Shown: piece by piece, positions 20,151 through 28,369 of the stretch
Layout: the number at the start of each line of letters is the position of its first letter
How positions within the stretch are numbered: position 1 is the stretch's first letter
Source: Antarcticibacterium flavum
GTDB taxonomy: Bacteria > Bacteroidota > Bacteroidia > Flavobacteriales > Flavobacteriaceae
DNA length: 64,000 nt
Direction: 5' to 3'
NCBI RefSeq assembly: GCF_006159205.1
Contig: NZ_CP040812.1
Span: 124,001-188,000 of the forward strand
The notes under the pieces: generated by a model
What the model was told of the DNA's origin: nothing
Seen by the model: the letters and a program-made list of their open reading frames with translations, nothing else
The model's database searches: none
Program-made: the position numbers and the translations under genes

Positions 20151-20407
20151 GGAACTTACTTCAAAAAGGAATTTTTTATAACCCTCAAAATCTTCATCTC
20201 CAACGATTATATAAGAAGCTTCACTAATAACCAGTCGCGAAGTGCCTTCATCATTATCCTCCTTACGGTATATAATAAGATATGGAACCTCTTTTTCGAT
20301 ATGAAGTATACCACCCCGGGAAGGAGCGCATTCACTTCAGTCTTCTTTTCCAGTTTTGTTAAAATTTGCTTAATTGATTTATCAGTAAATTTTGATATAT
20401 CCAGCAT
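20151..20407 (-). pseudogene. Frameshifted N-terminal part of the QEGLA metallopeptidase gene
   Basis: From the ATG at 20407 the minus strand reads MLDISKFTDKSIKQILTKLE and on to NALLPG. It then leaves frame at a run of four G (plus-strand CCCC at 20314-20317). One extra G would join it to GGILHIEKEVPYLIIYRKE and run without a stop into the ATG at 20150. The rebuilt protein would be about 616 residues. The cause could be an assembly or sequencing error in a homopolymer, a real inactivating mutation, or phase variation; I cannot tell which. Confidence 0.75.
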
Positions 20408-20646
20408 GGGGTGAATTTAATTTTTAATTCTATTAACTTTTAAACTGTAAATGTTTATTATTCAGTAAGTTAAAACTTCAAATAAACAATGTGTTTAAGT
20501 AAATTTAAAAATTATATTCAGGTAAAAAGGCTTATAAAAGTACTTTGGGTTTTATTTAAGACTGGAAAGGAGGGTTATCAAAAATTCATGAATATATCTT
20601 TCAGAATAATTGTAGGAAGTGAAGATTCGTATCTCTTTGACAGATT

Positions 20647-21321
20647 TTAATTCAGAATTCTGCCATCCTCCATTTCTATGATACGGTCTGTTTGATCTGC
20701 AAAATCTTTATCGTGAGTTACTATCAATAGAGACAGGCCTTCCTCATTACTCAGTCTACGGAAGATATTGAAAACGTTTTGAGAATTTGAGCTATCAAGG
20801 TTTCCTGTAGGTTCATCCCCCATGATGATAGCAGGATCATTTATAAGAGCCCTGGCAATGGCTACACGCTGTTTTTCACCCCCGGAAATTTTTGAAGCTT
20901 TTTTTTCTGCTAAATGTTCAATATTCAACATTTTAAGCTTATTAATTCCATCCTTTACAATTTCAGAAGAGGTTTTAATTCCTAATTTTCTGGCAGGGAG
21001 AATTACATTCTCGAGCACAGTAAATTCAGCTAATAAATAATGGAACTGAAACACAAATCCAATATGCCTGTTCCTTAAAAATGCGAGCTTGTCTGGATGT
21101 TGGCCTGTTACAAGTTTATTATTGAGATATAGTTTTCCTTTATATTGAGTATCCATAGTAGACAGAACATAGAGCAGGGTGGATTTACCACATCCGGACT
21201 TACCCATAATAGAAGCAAACTCACCCTGGTTTACAAGAAAATTTATATCCTTAAGAACATGAAAACTTACAGGTCCTTCAAAATGTTTATCTATATGTCT
21301 TGCTTCAAGGATAGGGTTCAT
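20647..21321 (-). CDS. ABC transporter ATP-binding protein, LolD/MacB type
   Basis: A 224-residue ATPase. Walker A GKSGCGKSTLL (about residues 38-48), Q-loop FQFHYLLAEF, signature SGGEKQR, Walker B AIIMGDEPTGNLDS and the switch-histidine segment IVTHD are all present. The MacB/LolD subgroup drives mechanotransmission exporters or lipoprotein release. It is the last gene of an operon with a FtsX-like permease (9-nt gap) and a periplasmic adaptor. No terminator is clear in the 239-nt gap to the left. Confidence 0.93.
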   Translation of the reverse strand: MNPILEARHIDKHFEGPVSFHVLKDINFLVNQGEFASIMGKSGCGKSTLLYVLSTMDTQYKGKLYLNNKLVTGQHPDKLAFLRNRHIGFVFQFHYLLAEFTVLENVILPARKLGIKTSSEIVKDGINKLKMLNIEHLAEKKASKISGGEKQRVAIARALINDPAIIMGDEPTGNLDSSNSQNVFNIFRRLSNEEGLSLLIVTHDKDFADQTDRIIEMEDGRILN

Positions 21322-21330
21322 ACTTTCTAT

Positions 21331-22593
21331 TTATTGCCCGGTTATGATATGTACAGGATCTATTCTCTTTGCCTTTAAAGAAGGTAGGTAACCGGCAAAA
21401 AAGGTAGAGATAAGCGCGAAAGCGATCCCAAAAAAATAATAACCTATTTCAAAATTTACGGGATAGGTAGATATTGTAGGCAGGGATTCTGTTTCAAAGG
21501 GTATCCCGTCAATTACATAAGAAAGGGTGAATCCCAGGAGGAGCCCCAGTACTCCTCCAATGATCCCAATGATCATTGCCTGGCTTAAAAAAATGTATTG
21601 CACATCCCTGCCGGAGAAACCTGTAGCTTTTAATATAGCTATATCATTCATCTTTTCATAGATGAGCATATTTAGAATATTGTAGATGCCAAACCCGGCT
21701 ACAATAAGTAAGGTGATAGATACCGCGTATGTTATAAGATTACGTACCTGGGTTCCTGTTTCAAATTGGGCATTTGCTGTTTGAATGTCCATTGCTGTAA
21801 GATTGAACTTTTTCTCAATTTCCCTGGCCATTGGAATGGCATTATCAATGTTGTGAAGTTTTACATTGATATTGGTTATATAGTTATTGGGTTCTCCCAG
21901 GATCTTTTGGACTGTTTTTAGATTGGAAAAACTTTGGATATTATCAAGTTCTGCTATCCCGCTTTGATATATTCCCACAATTTTTAACGGGAAGACCTCC
22001 CCTTTAACGGTAGTGATCTGAACCCTGTCGCCAATATCAAGGGACATTTTTCTTGCTATTCCAATTCCAAGTAATATTCCATTCTCCGTATTTTTTAGGT
22101 CATTTGCAGTCCCCGCAACAATATAATCCCCGAAATTGAAATTTTCCACTTCCTCAAGAATATCAAACCCAGTAAGATTACCACCAATTTCAATGGCTCC
22201 GGAAATATAAAAGATTTGGGTTTTTACCTGTGGAAGTGCCGCTTTGACATCTGGGTCATTATTCAAATATGCCATCATGGGGGTGGCATTGTAAATCTTT
22301 TTTTGGACCTGCCTGGGTTTTATGGAATGTACCACATTTGTATATCCTTGAAACTCCTCGTAAAAACCTACAGGCTGAATGGCGCTTGGCTCAATTTCAT
22401 TATATATTTGAATATGAGGGGTTTGATTAAGGATTAGATCATCCAGCATTTTATTAAGGCCGGTCATAAAGCTTACCAGGGTAATATAGGAACCAATACC
22501 AAAGGTTACCCCCAGTGCAGCAATAGCCGTCTGTCGGAATTTGCTCTTTAAGTGAGTCTTAGCTATTCCTAATATTACTGGCCAGTTGGTCAT
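21331..22593 (-). CDS. FtsX/MacB-type ABC transporter permease
   Basis: A 420-residue permease with an N-terminal helix after ILGIAKTHLKSKFRQTAIAALGVTFGIGSYI, a large periplasmic MacB_PCD-like domain (about residues 50-270), and three C-terminal helices carrying the FtsX signature (YEKMNDIAILKATGFSGRDVQYIFL). The start overlaps the adaptor stop by 4 nt (ATGA). With the adaptor and ATPase it should form a MacAB-like tripartite exporter needing an outer-membrane TolC encoded elsewhere. The cargo is unknown. Confidence 0.9.
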   Translation of the reverse strand: MTNWPVILGIAKTHLKSKFRQTAIAALGVTFGIGSYITLVSFMTGLNKMLDDLILNQTPHIQIYNEIEPSAIQPVGFYEEFQGYTNVVHSIKPRQVQKKIYNATPMMAYLNNDPDVKAALPQVKTQIFYISGAIEIGGNLTGFDILEEVENFNFGDYIVAGTANDLKNTENGILLGIGIARKMSLDIGDRVQITTVKGEVFPLKIVGIYQSGIAELDNIQSFSNLKTVQKILGEPNNYITNINVKLHNIDNAIPMAREIEKKFNLTAMDIQTANAQFETGTQVRNLITYAVSITLLIVAGFGIYNILNMLIYEKMNDIAILKATGFSGRDVQYIFLSQAMIIGIIGGVLGLLLGFTLSYVIDGIPFETESLPTISTYPVNFEIGYYFFGIAFALISTFFAGYLPSLKAKRIDPVHIITGQ

Positions 22594-23672
22594 TTTTCCG
22601 GTTTATAGATCCAGGTGTCTTTAGTTATACCAGAGAGGATTTCAATACTGTCTATTGTTTGAAATCCGGTTTCTATTTCCACCAGTCCCTCTTCAGTTTT
22701 TACTTTGTTGTCTTCGTACAAATAGGACTTTGGAATCACCAGGCTGCTGTCCCTGGAGTTAACGATAATATTAGCTTCCCCGGATAGGCCTGGATAAAGT
22801 ACTTCAGGAGGTTCTAAAAATGCAGCTTCAACTTTAAAAGTTTGATTACGCTCATCTTTCTGGGGATAGATCTTTGTAACCCTGGCCCTAAAGATCTTTG
22901 CAGGGTAGGCATCCAGGGAAACAATTACCTGTTGGCCGGTGGAGATTCTAACAATGTCCACTTCATCTACCAGCATATTGATAATAAAGTTTTCCTCACT
23001 TCCTATGGATGCCAGTGGCTGTTGGCTGTTAACCAGCTCCCCGGGCTCTTTAAGAAGAGAATAAACCTTCCCTTTAATGAGGGAATTGATCGTATAATCC
23101 TTTGTAGTTAAAAGCGAGGATCTATAAGTGTTTTCTGCCTGCTTAAGCTGTGTTTCTAATTCACTTTTAGTAAGAGAATACCTGTTCTTTAAAAGATTAA
23201 GGGAATTTAAGGAAAGTTCATAATTGAGTTTTCGGTTATCAAACTCAGCTTTAGAACCTATTCCTTTCTCCTTAAGATTCTTCTGTCTTGTATAATTAAT
23301 GGAATCATTGGTATGCTTTAATTGTGCTGCAGTTATCTCATCTTCTATACCGGAAAGAATATTATTGCTTCCTTTAAAATTCTTTTCTGCCATTTGCAAA
23401 GAAAGCCTTGCATTTTCTGTATTAAGCTTTGGGTTGCTATTGATGATCTGGATCACCGGTTGCCCAATTTTTACAAGTTCGCCTTCCTCAACCAGGTTTC
23501 TTTCCAGGATCCCATTAACTATAGAATAAACCTGATAAAGACTGTCTGGCTGGACGGTAACAGAGGAGTATACAGATTCTGATATTCCTTTTTCTGCCGG
23601 TAAGATCTTCTCCTTTTCATTCCCGCAGCTCAACACTAAAAGCAGGGCAGGGAATAGCAATAGCCTAAACAT
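22590..23672 (-). CDS. Periplasmic adaptor (HlyD/MacA family) lipoprotein of an ABC exporter
   Basis: A 360-residue membrane-fusion protein with a lipoprotein signal (LLVLSCGNE, lipobox Cys near residue 16). Biotinyl-lipoyl halves (ILERNLVEEGELVKIGQPVIQI and the later GKVYSLLKEPGELVNSQQPLASI) flank a coiled coil of about 110 residues. A beta-barrel part (VDIVRISTGQQVIVSLDAYP) follows. First gene of the exporter operon. Upstream lies a TGAT-N4-ATCA box with the same spacing as at four other promoters, so it probably belongs to the regulon of the neighbouring receiver-Crp protein. Confidence 0.88.
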   Translation of the reverse strand: MFRLLLFPALLLVLSCGNEKEKILPAEKGISESVYSSVTVQPDSLYQVYSIVNGILERNLVEEGELVKIGQPVIQIINSNPKLNTENARLSLQMAEKNFKGSNNILSGIEDEITAAQLKHTNDSINYTRQKNLKEKGIGSKAEFDNRKLNYELSLNSLNLLKNRYSLTKSELETQLKQAENTYRSSLLTTKDYTINSLIKGKVYSLLKEPGELVNSQQPLASIGSEENFIINMLVDEVDIVRISTGQQVIVSLDAYPAKIFRARVTKIYPQKDERNQTFKVEAAFLEPPEVLYPGLSGEANIIVNSRDSSLVIPKSYLYEDNKVKTEEGLVEIETGFQTIDSIEILSGITKDTWIYKPEK

Positions 23673-23692
23673 TTTCCTGTAGTTTTATCCAT

Positions 23693-23735
23693 GGAAGATA
23701 GATCATTGCTTACTTTAAGGAAATGATTAATATCA
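23693..23735 (-). promoter_or_regulatory. Crp/Fnr-type box and -7-like element of the exporter operon
   Basis: The box TGATtaatATCA at 23724-23735 is 23 nt from a weak -7 element TATCTTCC (23693-23700; consensus TAnnTTTG). The same 23-nt spacing occurs at 27093-27135, 28143-28185 and 30703-30745. The flanks extend the symmetry to AAATGAT-N4-ATCATTT. Confidence 0.6.
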
Positions 23736-23864
23736 TTTCTTCGGAATCTATTCGGGCAAATACTAATACATTTAACGGGATTAATTTCTGAATTCATTTC
23801 CAAATGCTGTTATGTTGAACAATTTTGGATAAGCAGTTCCAGGGTTTTACCTTTCGAAATTTCA

Positions 23865-24115
23865 AGAATACCAGATGAGCACGAACGCGAGGTTGACCTG
23901 TCAGGTTTTAGTTCCTTAAAAGCACCCATTCCCATTTCATTCCAGCTCCTGAAAAAGAGTAACCTGGTAGGTCTAAACAAGGAATAGCGCGATCGTGAGA
24001 ATAATATAACACCCGTGGCAGATCTACCAGGTTGAATTCTCTGAAATAACTATCCCTCCTTTTTAAGGCCAATTTATCGAACGAGAAACCTGGCAGGTCC
24101 AGGTTGGACCCAGGT
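23865..24115. repeat. Cluster of AACCTG..AGGT palindromic short repeats
   Basis: This part of the 523-nt gene-free gap holds several related short palindromes: ACCTGTCAGGT near 23890, AACCTGGTAGGTC near 23961 facing its inverse GATCTACCAGGTT near 24020, and AACCTGGCAGGTCCAGG near 24091 followed by two CCAGGTTGGAC copies. The inverted pair could form a hairpin of about 70 nt. They resemble REP-like intergenic repeats common in Bacteroidota. No gene is seen. Confidence 0.55.
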
Positions 24116-24195
24116 TGGACACTAATAAAATTCTTAGATTATTTCTTCGACTTTTAATTCAAACACACAGATGGAATCCCTGTGATACATTTTTT

Positions 24196-25242
24196 TCAGA
24201 TCAAATTCTGAAGTTTTTGAAAATTGAGGAATTTGATGCTTCTTCCATCTATCTCGATCAAATGCTCTCTTTTAAGCACGGCAAGGCTTCTTATAAGGCT
24301 CTCTGTAGAGATCCCCGCGACGCTGGCAAGGTCGTTTCGGGCAACTTTAATAGTATCGCTTTTTTCTGTAAGCATCTTTTCAGCAAATTGGAGTAGGGTA
24401 TGAACGGTTTTTTTATGCACAGAACCATAAGCTGTTTCCAGGAGATGTTCCCTCATATGGGTAAGAGCGTCTGTAAAAAGGTTGGCAAATTCCAACGTGA
24501 GGTCTGGGTTTTCATTGAAGATCCCAACAAAATGTTGTCGCGGGATAAAATAGGCCTTTCCCCCTTCTAAAGCTGTTGTGGTTTCCCCATAGGGAAGGGT
24601 TTCCCTAAATGAATAAAAGCCAAAGAACTCTCCTTTTTTATAAAGTGCGGTAATCAACTCTTTTCCATCTGAATCCATTTTACAGCACTTGATGATCCCT
24701 TTTTCCAGAAGATATACATTGGTAGCATGATCTTCCTCCCTGTAAATGATACCTTTTCTCCTAAAATGAAGCACTTCACCCTTAAGCCTCATATGGGCTT
24801 TTAATTCTTCAATAGTAGATATTCTACCGGCCCGGGAGTCTTTAAATTTTCCCTTTGCTGGATTTAGCAATAGATCAAATTTCTCCAATCGACTTTGGAT
24901 TGCCTGCACAAGTTCATTTTCCTTAAAAGGCTTGGTGATGTAATCATCTGCTCCCAGGTTCATTCCAAACCTTATATCGGCCATATCGGTTTTGGCAGTT
25001 AGGAAAAGAAAGGGGATTAATTTGGTTTCCTCCCGGGCACGAAGTATTTCGAGTACCTTGTAACCATCCCAAACCGGCATAAGGATATCACACAGGATAA
25101 GGTCCGGTTGGTGGTCAAGGGCTTTTTGAACTCCAATTTTACCGTTGATCGCAGTAATTACATTGAAGTTGGATAATTCCAGCAATTCCCTGGTGTTCTC
25201 CCGTAGGATCTCATCATCTTCTATGATCAGGATCTTTTTCAT
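24196..25242 (-). CDS. Response regulator receiver - Crp/Fnr-family transcription factor fusion
   Basis: A 348-residue protein. Residues 1-125 are a CheY-like receiver: acidic EDD near residue 9, phosphoacceptor Asp in LILCDILMP, Thr in FLTAKT and Lys in TKPF. Residues about 150-265 are a cNMP-binding-like barrel without the N-terminal Cys cluster of Fnr. Residues about 265-345 are a Crp winged helix with recognition helix GISTESLIRSLAVLKRE, which keeps the Glu and Arg positions that read TGA half-sites in Fnr-type proteins. No sensor kinase gene is adjacent. Five TGAT-N4-ATCA boxes within 7 kb make it the obvious local regulator. Confidence 0.9.
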   Translation of the reverse strand: MKKILIIEDDEILRENTRELLELSNFNVITAINGKIGVQKALDHQPDLILCDILMPVWDGYKVLEILRAREETKLIPFLFLTAKTDMADIRFGMNLGADDYITKPFKENELVQAIQSRLEKFDLLLNPAKGKFKDSRAGRISTIEELKAHMRLKGEVLHFRRKGIIYREEDHATNVYLLEKGIIKCCKMDSDGKELITALYKKGEFFGFYSFRETLPYGETTTALEGGKAYFIPRQHFVGIFNENPDLTLEFANLFTDALTHMREHLLETAYGSVHKKTVHTLLQFAEKMLTEKSDTIKVARNDLASVAGISTESLIRSLAVLKREHLIEIDGRSIKFLNFQKLQNLI

Positions 25243-25519
25243 ACACCCTATATGTGTAAAGCAGGTATGAGCTTTTACTTCTGAAAAATTAAAATTTCAG
25301 TGCTGTTAAAAGCCAAATTTAAGCTCACTAAATATACGTATTCCCTGAGAAAAAATGAAGATCTCTTCTGGGTTATAAAAACTATTATGGGCTTGATTTG
25401 AACCTTTAGAATTTTAATTATATAAAATAATTGGGGAGAAAAAATTCTAGCGGAACAACTGGATTTGAAGTGATTAAAGAGGGGGGAGGTAAAGAATTAA
25501 GAATTTGCCTAAAAAAAAT

Positions 25520-25550
25520 CTTGTTTTAATTATAAAGAGGCTTATATTTG
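25520..25550 (+). promoter_or_regulatory. Promoter of tRNA-Arg
   Basis: A perfect Bacteroidota -7 element TATATTTG (25543-25550) lies 19 nt after a -33-like CTTG (25520-25523; consensus TTTG), just before the tRNA. The rest of 25243-25562 shows no gene; a palindrome CTGAAA-N8-TTTCAG lies near 25282. Confidence 0.65.
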
Positions 25551-25562
25551 CACCGCGAAAAA

Positions 25563-25636
25563 GGTCTCGTAGCTCAGTTGGATAGAGCATCTGCCTTCTA
25601 AGCAGACGGTCACAGGTTCGAATCCTGTCGAGATCA
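25563..25636 (+). tRNA. tRNA-Arg (anticodon TCT)
   Basis: A full cloverleaf can be drawn: acceptor GGTCTCG with CGAGATC, D-arm GCTC...GAGC, anticodon stem TCTGC/GCAGA with loop CTTCTAA (anticodon TCT, reading AGA), and T-arm ACAGG-TTCGAAT-CCTGT. The discriminator base is A, and the CCA end is not encoded. Confidence 0.95.
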
Positions 25637-25640
25637 CAGA

Positions 25641-25665
25641 AAGCCTCCAATCGGAGGCTTTTTTG
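25641..25665 (+). terminator. Terminator of tRNA-Arg
   Basis: An 8-bp stem AAGCCTCC/GGAGGCTT with a 4-nt loop is followed by a T run, 5 nt after the tRNA. Confidence 0.9.
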
Positions 25666-25693
25666 TTTTATAGGGTTTGATACAGATTCGACT

Positions 25694-26395
25694 TTAGGAT
25701 AAAGTGCCCAGGGCAATTTCAATCATTTCCTTAAAAGTATTCTCCCTTTCCTTAGCCGTTGTTCTTTCACCGGTAACCAGGGAATCTGAAATTGTAAGAA
25801 TGGCAAGTGCATCCACATTATATTTTGCTGCTATACTATAAAGGCCGGCAGCCTCCATTTCAACGCATAGCACCCCATAATCTGCCCATTTTTGGAAACC
25901 TTTGGGATCCTCTTCATAAAAATCATCAGACGACAGAATGTTCCCCGCTTTGATAGATATATTATTTTCTTTTGCAAACAAGGCGGCTTTCATAAATAGA
26001 TCGAAACCGGCAGTAGGTGCGAAGTCGGCACCAAGAAACCGGGCCTTGTTGAGGGATGAATTTGTTGAAGCACTCATAGCAAGAACAATATCCCTTAATT
26101 TGACCTCCTCCTGGAATGAACCTGCAGAGCCTACCCGAATAAGGTTTTGTACCCCATAGTCATTTATAAGCTCATAGCAGTATATAAGGGTACTGGGGAT
26201 CCCCATCCCGGTTCCCTGGACAGAAACCCTTTTTCCGTTATAAGTGCCGGTATATCCCAGCATTCCCCTCACTTTGTTATAACATACCGCATCTTTTAGG
26301 AAAGTTTCTGCTATCCATTTTGCCCTTAAAGGATCACCCGGTAGTAAAACGGTTTCAGCAATTTCACCTTTTCCTGCTTCTATATGTACGCTCAT
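25694..26395 (-). CDS. deoD: Purine-nucleoside phosphorylase DeoD
   Basis: A 233-residue bacterial hexameric purine-nucleoside phosphorylase. Typical segments are the start ([27 protein letters not shown]), the RVGSAGS phosphate-site motif (about residues 87-93), [10 protein letters not shown] near residue 180 and the final [12 protein letters not shown] with the catalytic Asp. It splits purine (deoxy)nucleosides to base and (deoxy)ribose-1-phosphate. The start overlaps the deoC stop by 4 nt; the pair forms a nucleoside salvage operon read from the promoter at 27093-27135. Confidence 0.94.
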   Translation of the reverse strand: MSVHIEAGKGEIAETVLLPGDPLRAKWIAETFLKDAVCYNKVRGMLGYTGTYNGKRVSVQGTGMGIPSTLIYCYELINDYGVQNLIRVGSAGSFQEEVKLRDIVLAMSASTNSSLNKARFLGADFAPTAGFDLFMKAALFAKENNISIKAGNILSSDDFYEEDPKGFQKWADYGVLCVEMEAAGLYSIAAKYNVDALAILTISDSLVTGERTTAKERENTFKEMIEIALGTLS

Positions 26396-27051
26396 GTCGT
26401 TTCGTTATTTTCGCTTACCAGTTGGATGCCAGATGATGTTCCCAGCCTGGTTGCGCCCAGGTTGATATATTCCAGTGCGGTTTCTTTATCCTTAATTCCG
26501 CCAGACGCCTTTATTTGCATCCTGTTGCCAACTGTGTTTTTCATAATTTTTACATCCTCGGGAGTGGCACCTCCTGCTCCAAAACCGGTAGAAGTTTTCA
26601 CAAAATCTGCCTGGGCATTAAGGGCAGCCTTACAGGCATTTATCTTTTCTTCATTAGTGAGGTAACAGGTCTCAATGATAACTTTTAATACGACTTCGTC
26701 ACCAATGGCCTGTTTTATGGCCTTAATTTCATCTTCCACAGCCTTGAGGTGGCCGGCCTTTAGCATACCAAGATTTATTACCATATCTATTTCCCCGGCA
26801 CCTTTGGCCACGCAATCCTTAGCTTCAGCAACTTTGACAGACTGGCTCATGGCACCCAGTGGAAAACCAATGACCGCAGCAACTTTAACATTGCTGTCCT
26901 TTAGCATTGATACAGCCAGCTCCACATAACTTCCATTTACGCATACGGCATAAAAATCATGTTCCCTGGCTTCTTTACAAAGTTCTTTTATATCTGCAGG
27001 AGTAGCGGTAGGTTTTAAAAGGGTATGATCAATGTATTTGTTGAGATTCAT
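26392..27051 (-). CDS. deoC: Deoxyribose-phosphate aldolase DeoC
   Basis: A 219-residue class I aldolase. Visible features are [11 protein letters not shown] at the start, [10 protein letters not shown], the Schiff-base lysine in LKVIIETC (about residues 141-148) and the second active-site lysine in [14 protein letters not shown] (about residues 167-180). It splits 2-deoxyribose-5-phosphate into glyceraldehyde-3-phosphate and acetaldehyde. First gene of the deoC-deoD operon. A TGAT-N4-ATCA box 23 nt from a perfect -7 element upstream suggests activation by the Crp-type regulator. Confidence 0.95.
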   Translation of the reverse strand: MNLNKYIDHTLLKPTATPADIKELCKEAREHDFYAVCVNGSYVELAVSMLKDSNVKVAAVIGFPLGAMSQSVKVAEAKDCVAKGAGEIDMVINLGMLKAGHLKAVEDEIKAIKQAIGDEVVLKVIIETCYLTNEEKINACKAALNAQADFVKTSTGFGAGGATPEDVKIMKNTVGNRMQIKASGGIKDKETALEYINLGATRLGTSSGIQLVSENNETT

Positions 27052-27092
27052 ATATACTTGTTAAAGATTTTCAGGAATTAAATGTAAGAAAC

Positions 27093-27135
27093 CAAAATTA
27101 TAAAATCCCGGAAATGTTATTTATGATACAAATCA
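27093..27135 (-). promoter_or_regulatory. Crp/Fnr-type activated promoter of deoC-deoD
   Basis: The box TGATacaaATCA (27124-27135) lies 23 nt upstream of a perfect TAATTTTG -7 element (27093-27100, minus strand). The box centre falls about 40 bp before the expected transcription start, the classic class II activator position. No -33 TTTG is needed in this layout. Confidence 0.7.
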
Positions 27136-27207
27136 ATTTTTGTCCTGGTTTGGCATGTTTGTCTAAAGAAGAACTCTAAAAAAAATATTCTAAAAGAGAT
27201 AAAAAAA

Positions 27208-27251
27208 TGATTTTGATCATATATTTTATTTTGAAAAATTGCTTAAATTAG
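27208..27251 (+). promoter_or_regulatory. Crp/Fnr-type promoter facing a gene-free region
   Basis: The box TGATtttgATCA (27208-27219) lies 24 nt upstream of TAAATTAG (27244-27251), the same -7-like octamer as at hsp20 (27143 kb region aside, at 28143-28150 on the other strand). It points right, into a stretch with two terminators and no convincing protein gene. Confidence 0.6.
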
Positions 27252-27256
27252 TGCTA

Positions 27257-27411
27257 TAGATTTAAACGTTCTAAAACAAATAATATAGGATATTACAGCC
27301 ATTGACATCGGGTAAACCCGAATCACTCTTAAAAAAGGTAGATACTGGAATGGCAGAGAATATCTTTAAGAAACAGGAAAATCGTTATGGTTTTCCTGTT
27401 TCTTGTATTTT
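27257..27411 (+). ncRNA. Candidate small RNA driven by a Crp/Fnr-type box
   Basis: The expected start is about 6 nt after the -7 element at 27244-27251; the end is a strong terminator-like hairpin (27368-27381 with 27391-27404, perfect 14-bp stem) followed by a T-rich stretch. The roughly 150-nt transcript has no convincing ORF: the only ATG frame, 23 codons, runs through the terminator. A second terminator-ended segment follows (27412-27560) with similar AGAGAAT..CTTT..GAAACAGG wording before its hairpin, so there may be two related RNAs in tandem. An Rfam family such as Flavo-1 is possible but unchecked. Confidence 0.45.
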
Positions 27412-27528
27412 GGTTTAACCGTCCCGGGCGGTCATATATTTAGAGAGGGAGAGTGCTCAAGAATTAGTTTTTCTATTCATTTCATAATGGTTTAGAAACT
27501 TTGGAAGAGAGAATCCTTTTCTTTTCGG

Positions 27529-27560
27529 AAACAGGTAGACGTGAGTCTACCTGTTTTTGT
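27529..27560 (+). terminator. Second terminator in the gene-free region before hsp20
   Basis: A perfect 12-bp stem (27529-27540 with 27545-27556) with loop GTGA, followed by TTGTTT on the plus strand. No protein gene precedes it, which supports a second short RNA. On the minus strand it lies after the hsp20 stop. Confidence 0.7.
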
Positions 27561-27606
27561 TTAAATACATATTTGCTCCGCCTTGAAACTAAAAGGGGGT
27601 AATTTC

Positions 27607-28101
27607 TCACCCCCTTGCAATTCTCAAGGAAACTTTTATTTTTTTTGGTTCCCTGGTCATTTCATTTTCATCTTTCGCAAGAACAAGTTTTAGAACTCCA
27701 TCCTTATAAGAAGCTTTTATTTCCTGGTCCTCATCGATATTATCTGGTAATCCAATTGAGCGGGTAAAGGAGTTATAACTAAATTCCCGGCGTAAAAAAG
27801 TATCTTTTTCTTCTTTTGACTCCTCATTTTTATCGGCAGAAATTGTAAGTATCCCTTCATCTATAGTGATGTCAAAGTCATCCTTGGCATATCCCGGAGC
27901 TGCAAGTTCTACTTCATAATTCTTTTCCTTTTCACTTACATTAAGTGAAGGAAGATTCATTTGTTTTTCAAGGTCTTCATTGAAAAATTTGTTTAGGTTC
28001 AAAAGTCCTTTTCTATTGAAAAGATCTGAAAAGAACGGGTCTTTTTCCATGAAGGATTCCCTCATCATTGGGGAACGGCTTCTGCTTTTTACTAGTGACA
28101 T
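27607..28101 (-). CDS. Small heat-shock protein, Hsp20/alpha-crystallin family
   Basis: A 164-residue protein with the alpha-crystallin domain at about residues 48-150: LPSLNVSEKEKNYEVELAAPGYAKDDFDITIDEGILTIS, then FNYSF-like FSYNSFTRSIGLPDNID and KDGVLKLVL. A flexible N-terminal region and a C-terminal tail with KIKV are present. It is an ATP-independent holdase chaperone. It is expressed from a TGAT-N4-ATCA promoter, so stress or low-oxygen control by the receiver-Crp protein is likely (inference). Confidence 0.93.
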   Translation of the reverse strand: MSLVKSRSRSPMMRESFMEKDPFFSDLFNRKGLLNLNKFFNEDLEKQMNLPSLNVSEKEKNYEVELAAPGYAKDDFDITIDEGILTISADKNEESKEEKDTFLRREFSYNSFTRSIGLPDNIDEDQEIKASYKDGVLKLVLAKDENEMTREPKKIKVSLRIARG

Positions 28102-28142
28102 GATGTATCGGTTTTAAATTAATATTCAGGTTAATAACAGCT

Positions 28143-28185
28143 CTAATTTAACTTCTAAAAAGATATGATATTCTGATAAAAATCA
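28143..28185 (-). promoter_or_regulatory. Crp/Fnr-type promoter of hsp20
   Basis: The box TGATaaaaATCA (28174-28185) is 23 nt from the -7-like TAAATTAG (28143-28150, minus strand). Geometry is the same as at deoC and two other promoters. The rest of the gap to 28370 shows nothing clear for the divergent glucokinase gene. Confidence 0.65.
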
Positions 28186-28369
28186 GTCTTTCAGTATTTT
28201 AACTTTTCCTTCAGCATTAGACAATACTCCTCATTCACTTTAATAACCAATAAATTCTATAGCTTCTGAAAAATGTCCCCGGACAATAATTTAATATGTT
28301 AGTTAATGGAGATTATTTTTCTCTATTTTTATAATCATTGCTACTTATACCTGTTATAAATTTTAGATT

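Noticed and set aside
25474..25722. Minus-strand 82-codon ORF across the tRNA-Arg gene
   Set aside because: Its RIRTCDRLLRRQMLYPTEL core is the translation of the antisense tRNA, a common false ORF.
27352..27423. 23-codon ORF in the candidate small RNA
   Set aside because: It runs through the terminator hairpin, has no clear ribosome-binding site and no recognisable peptide.
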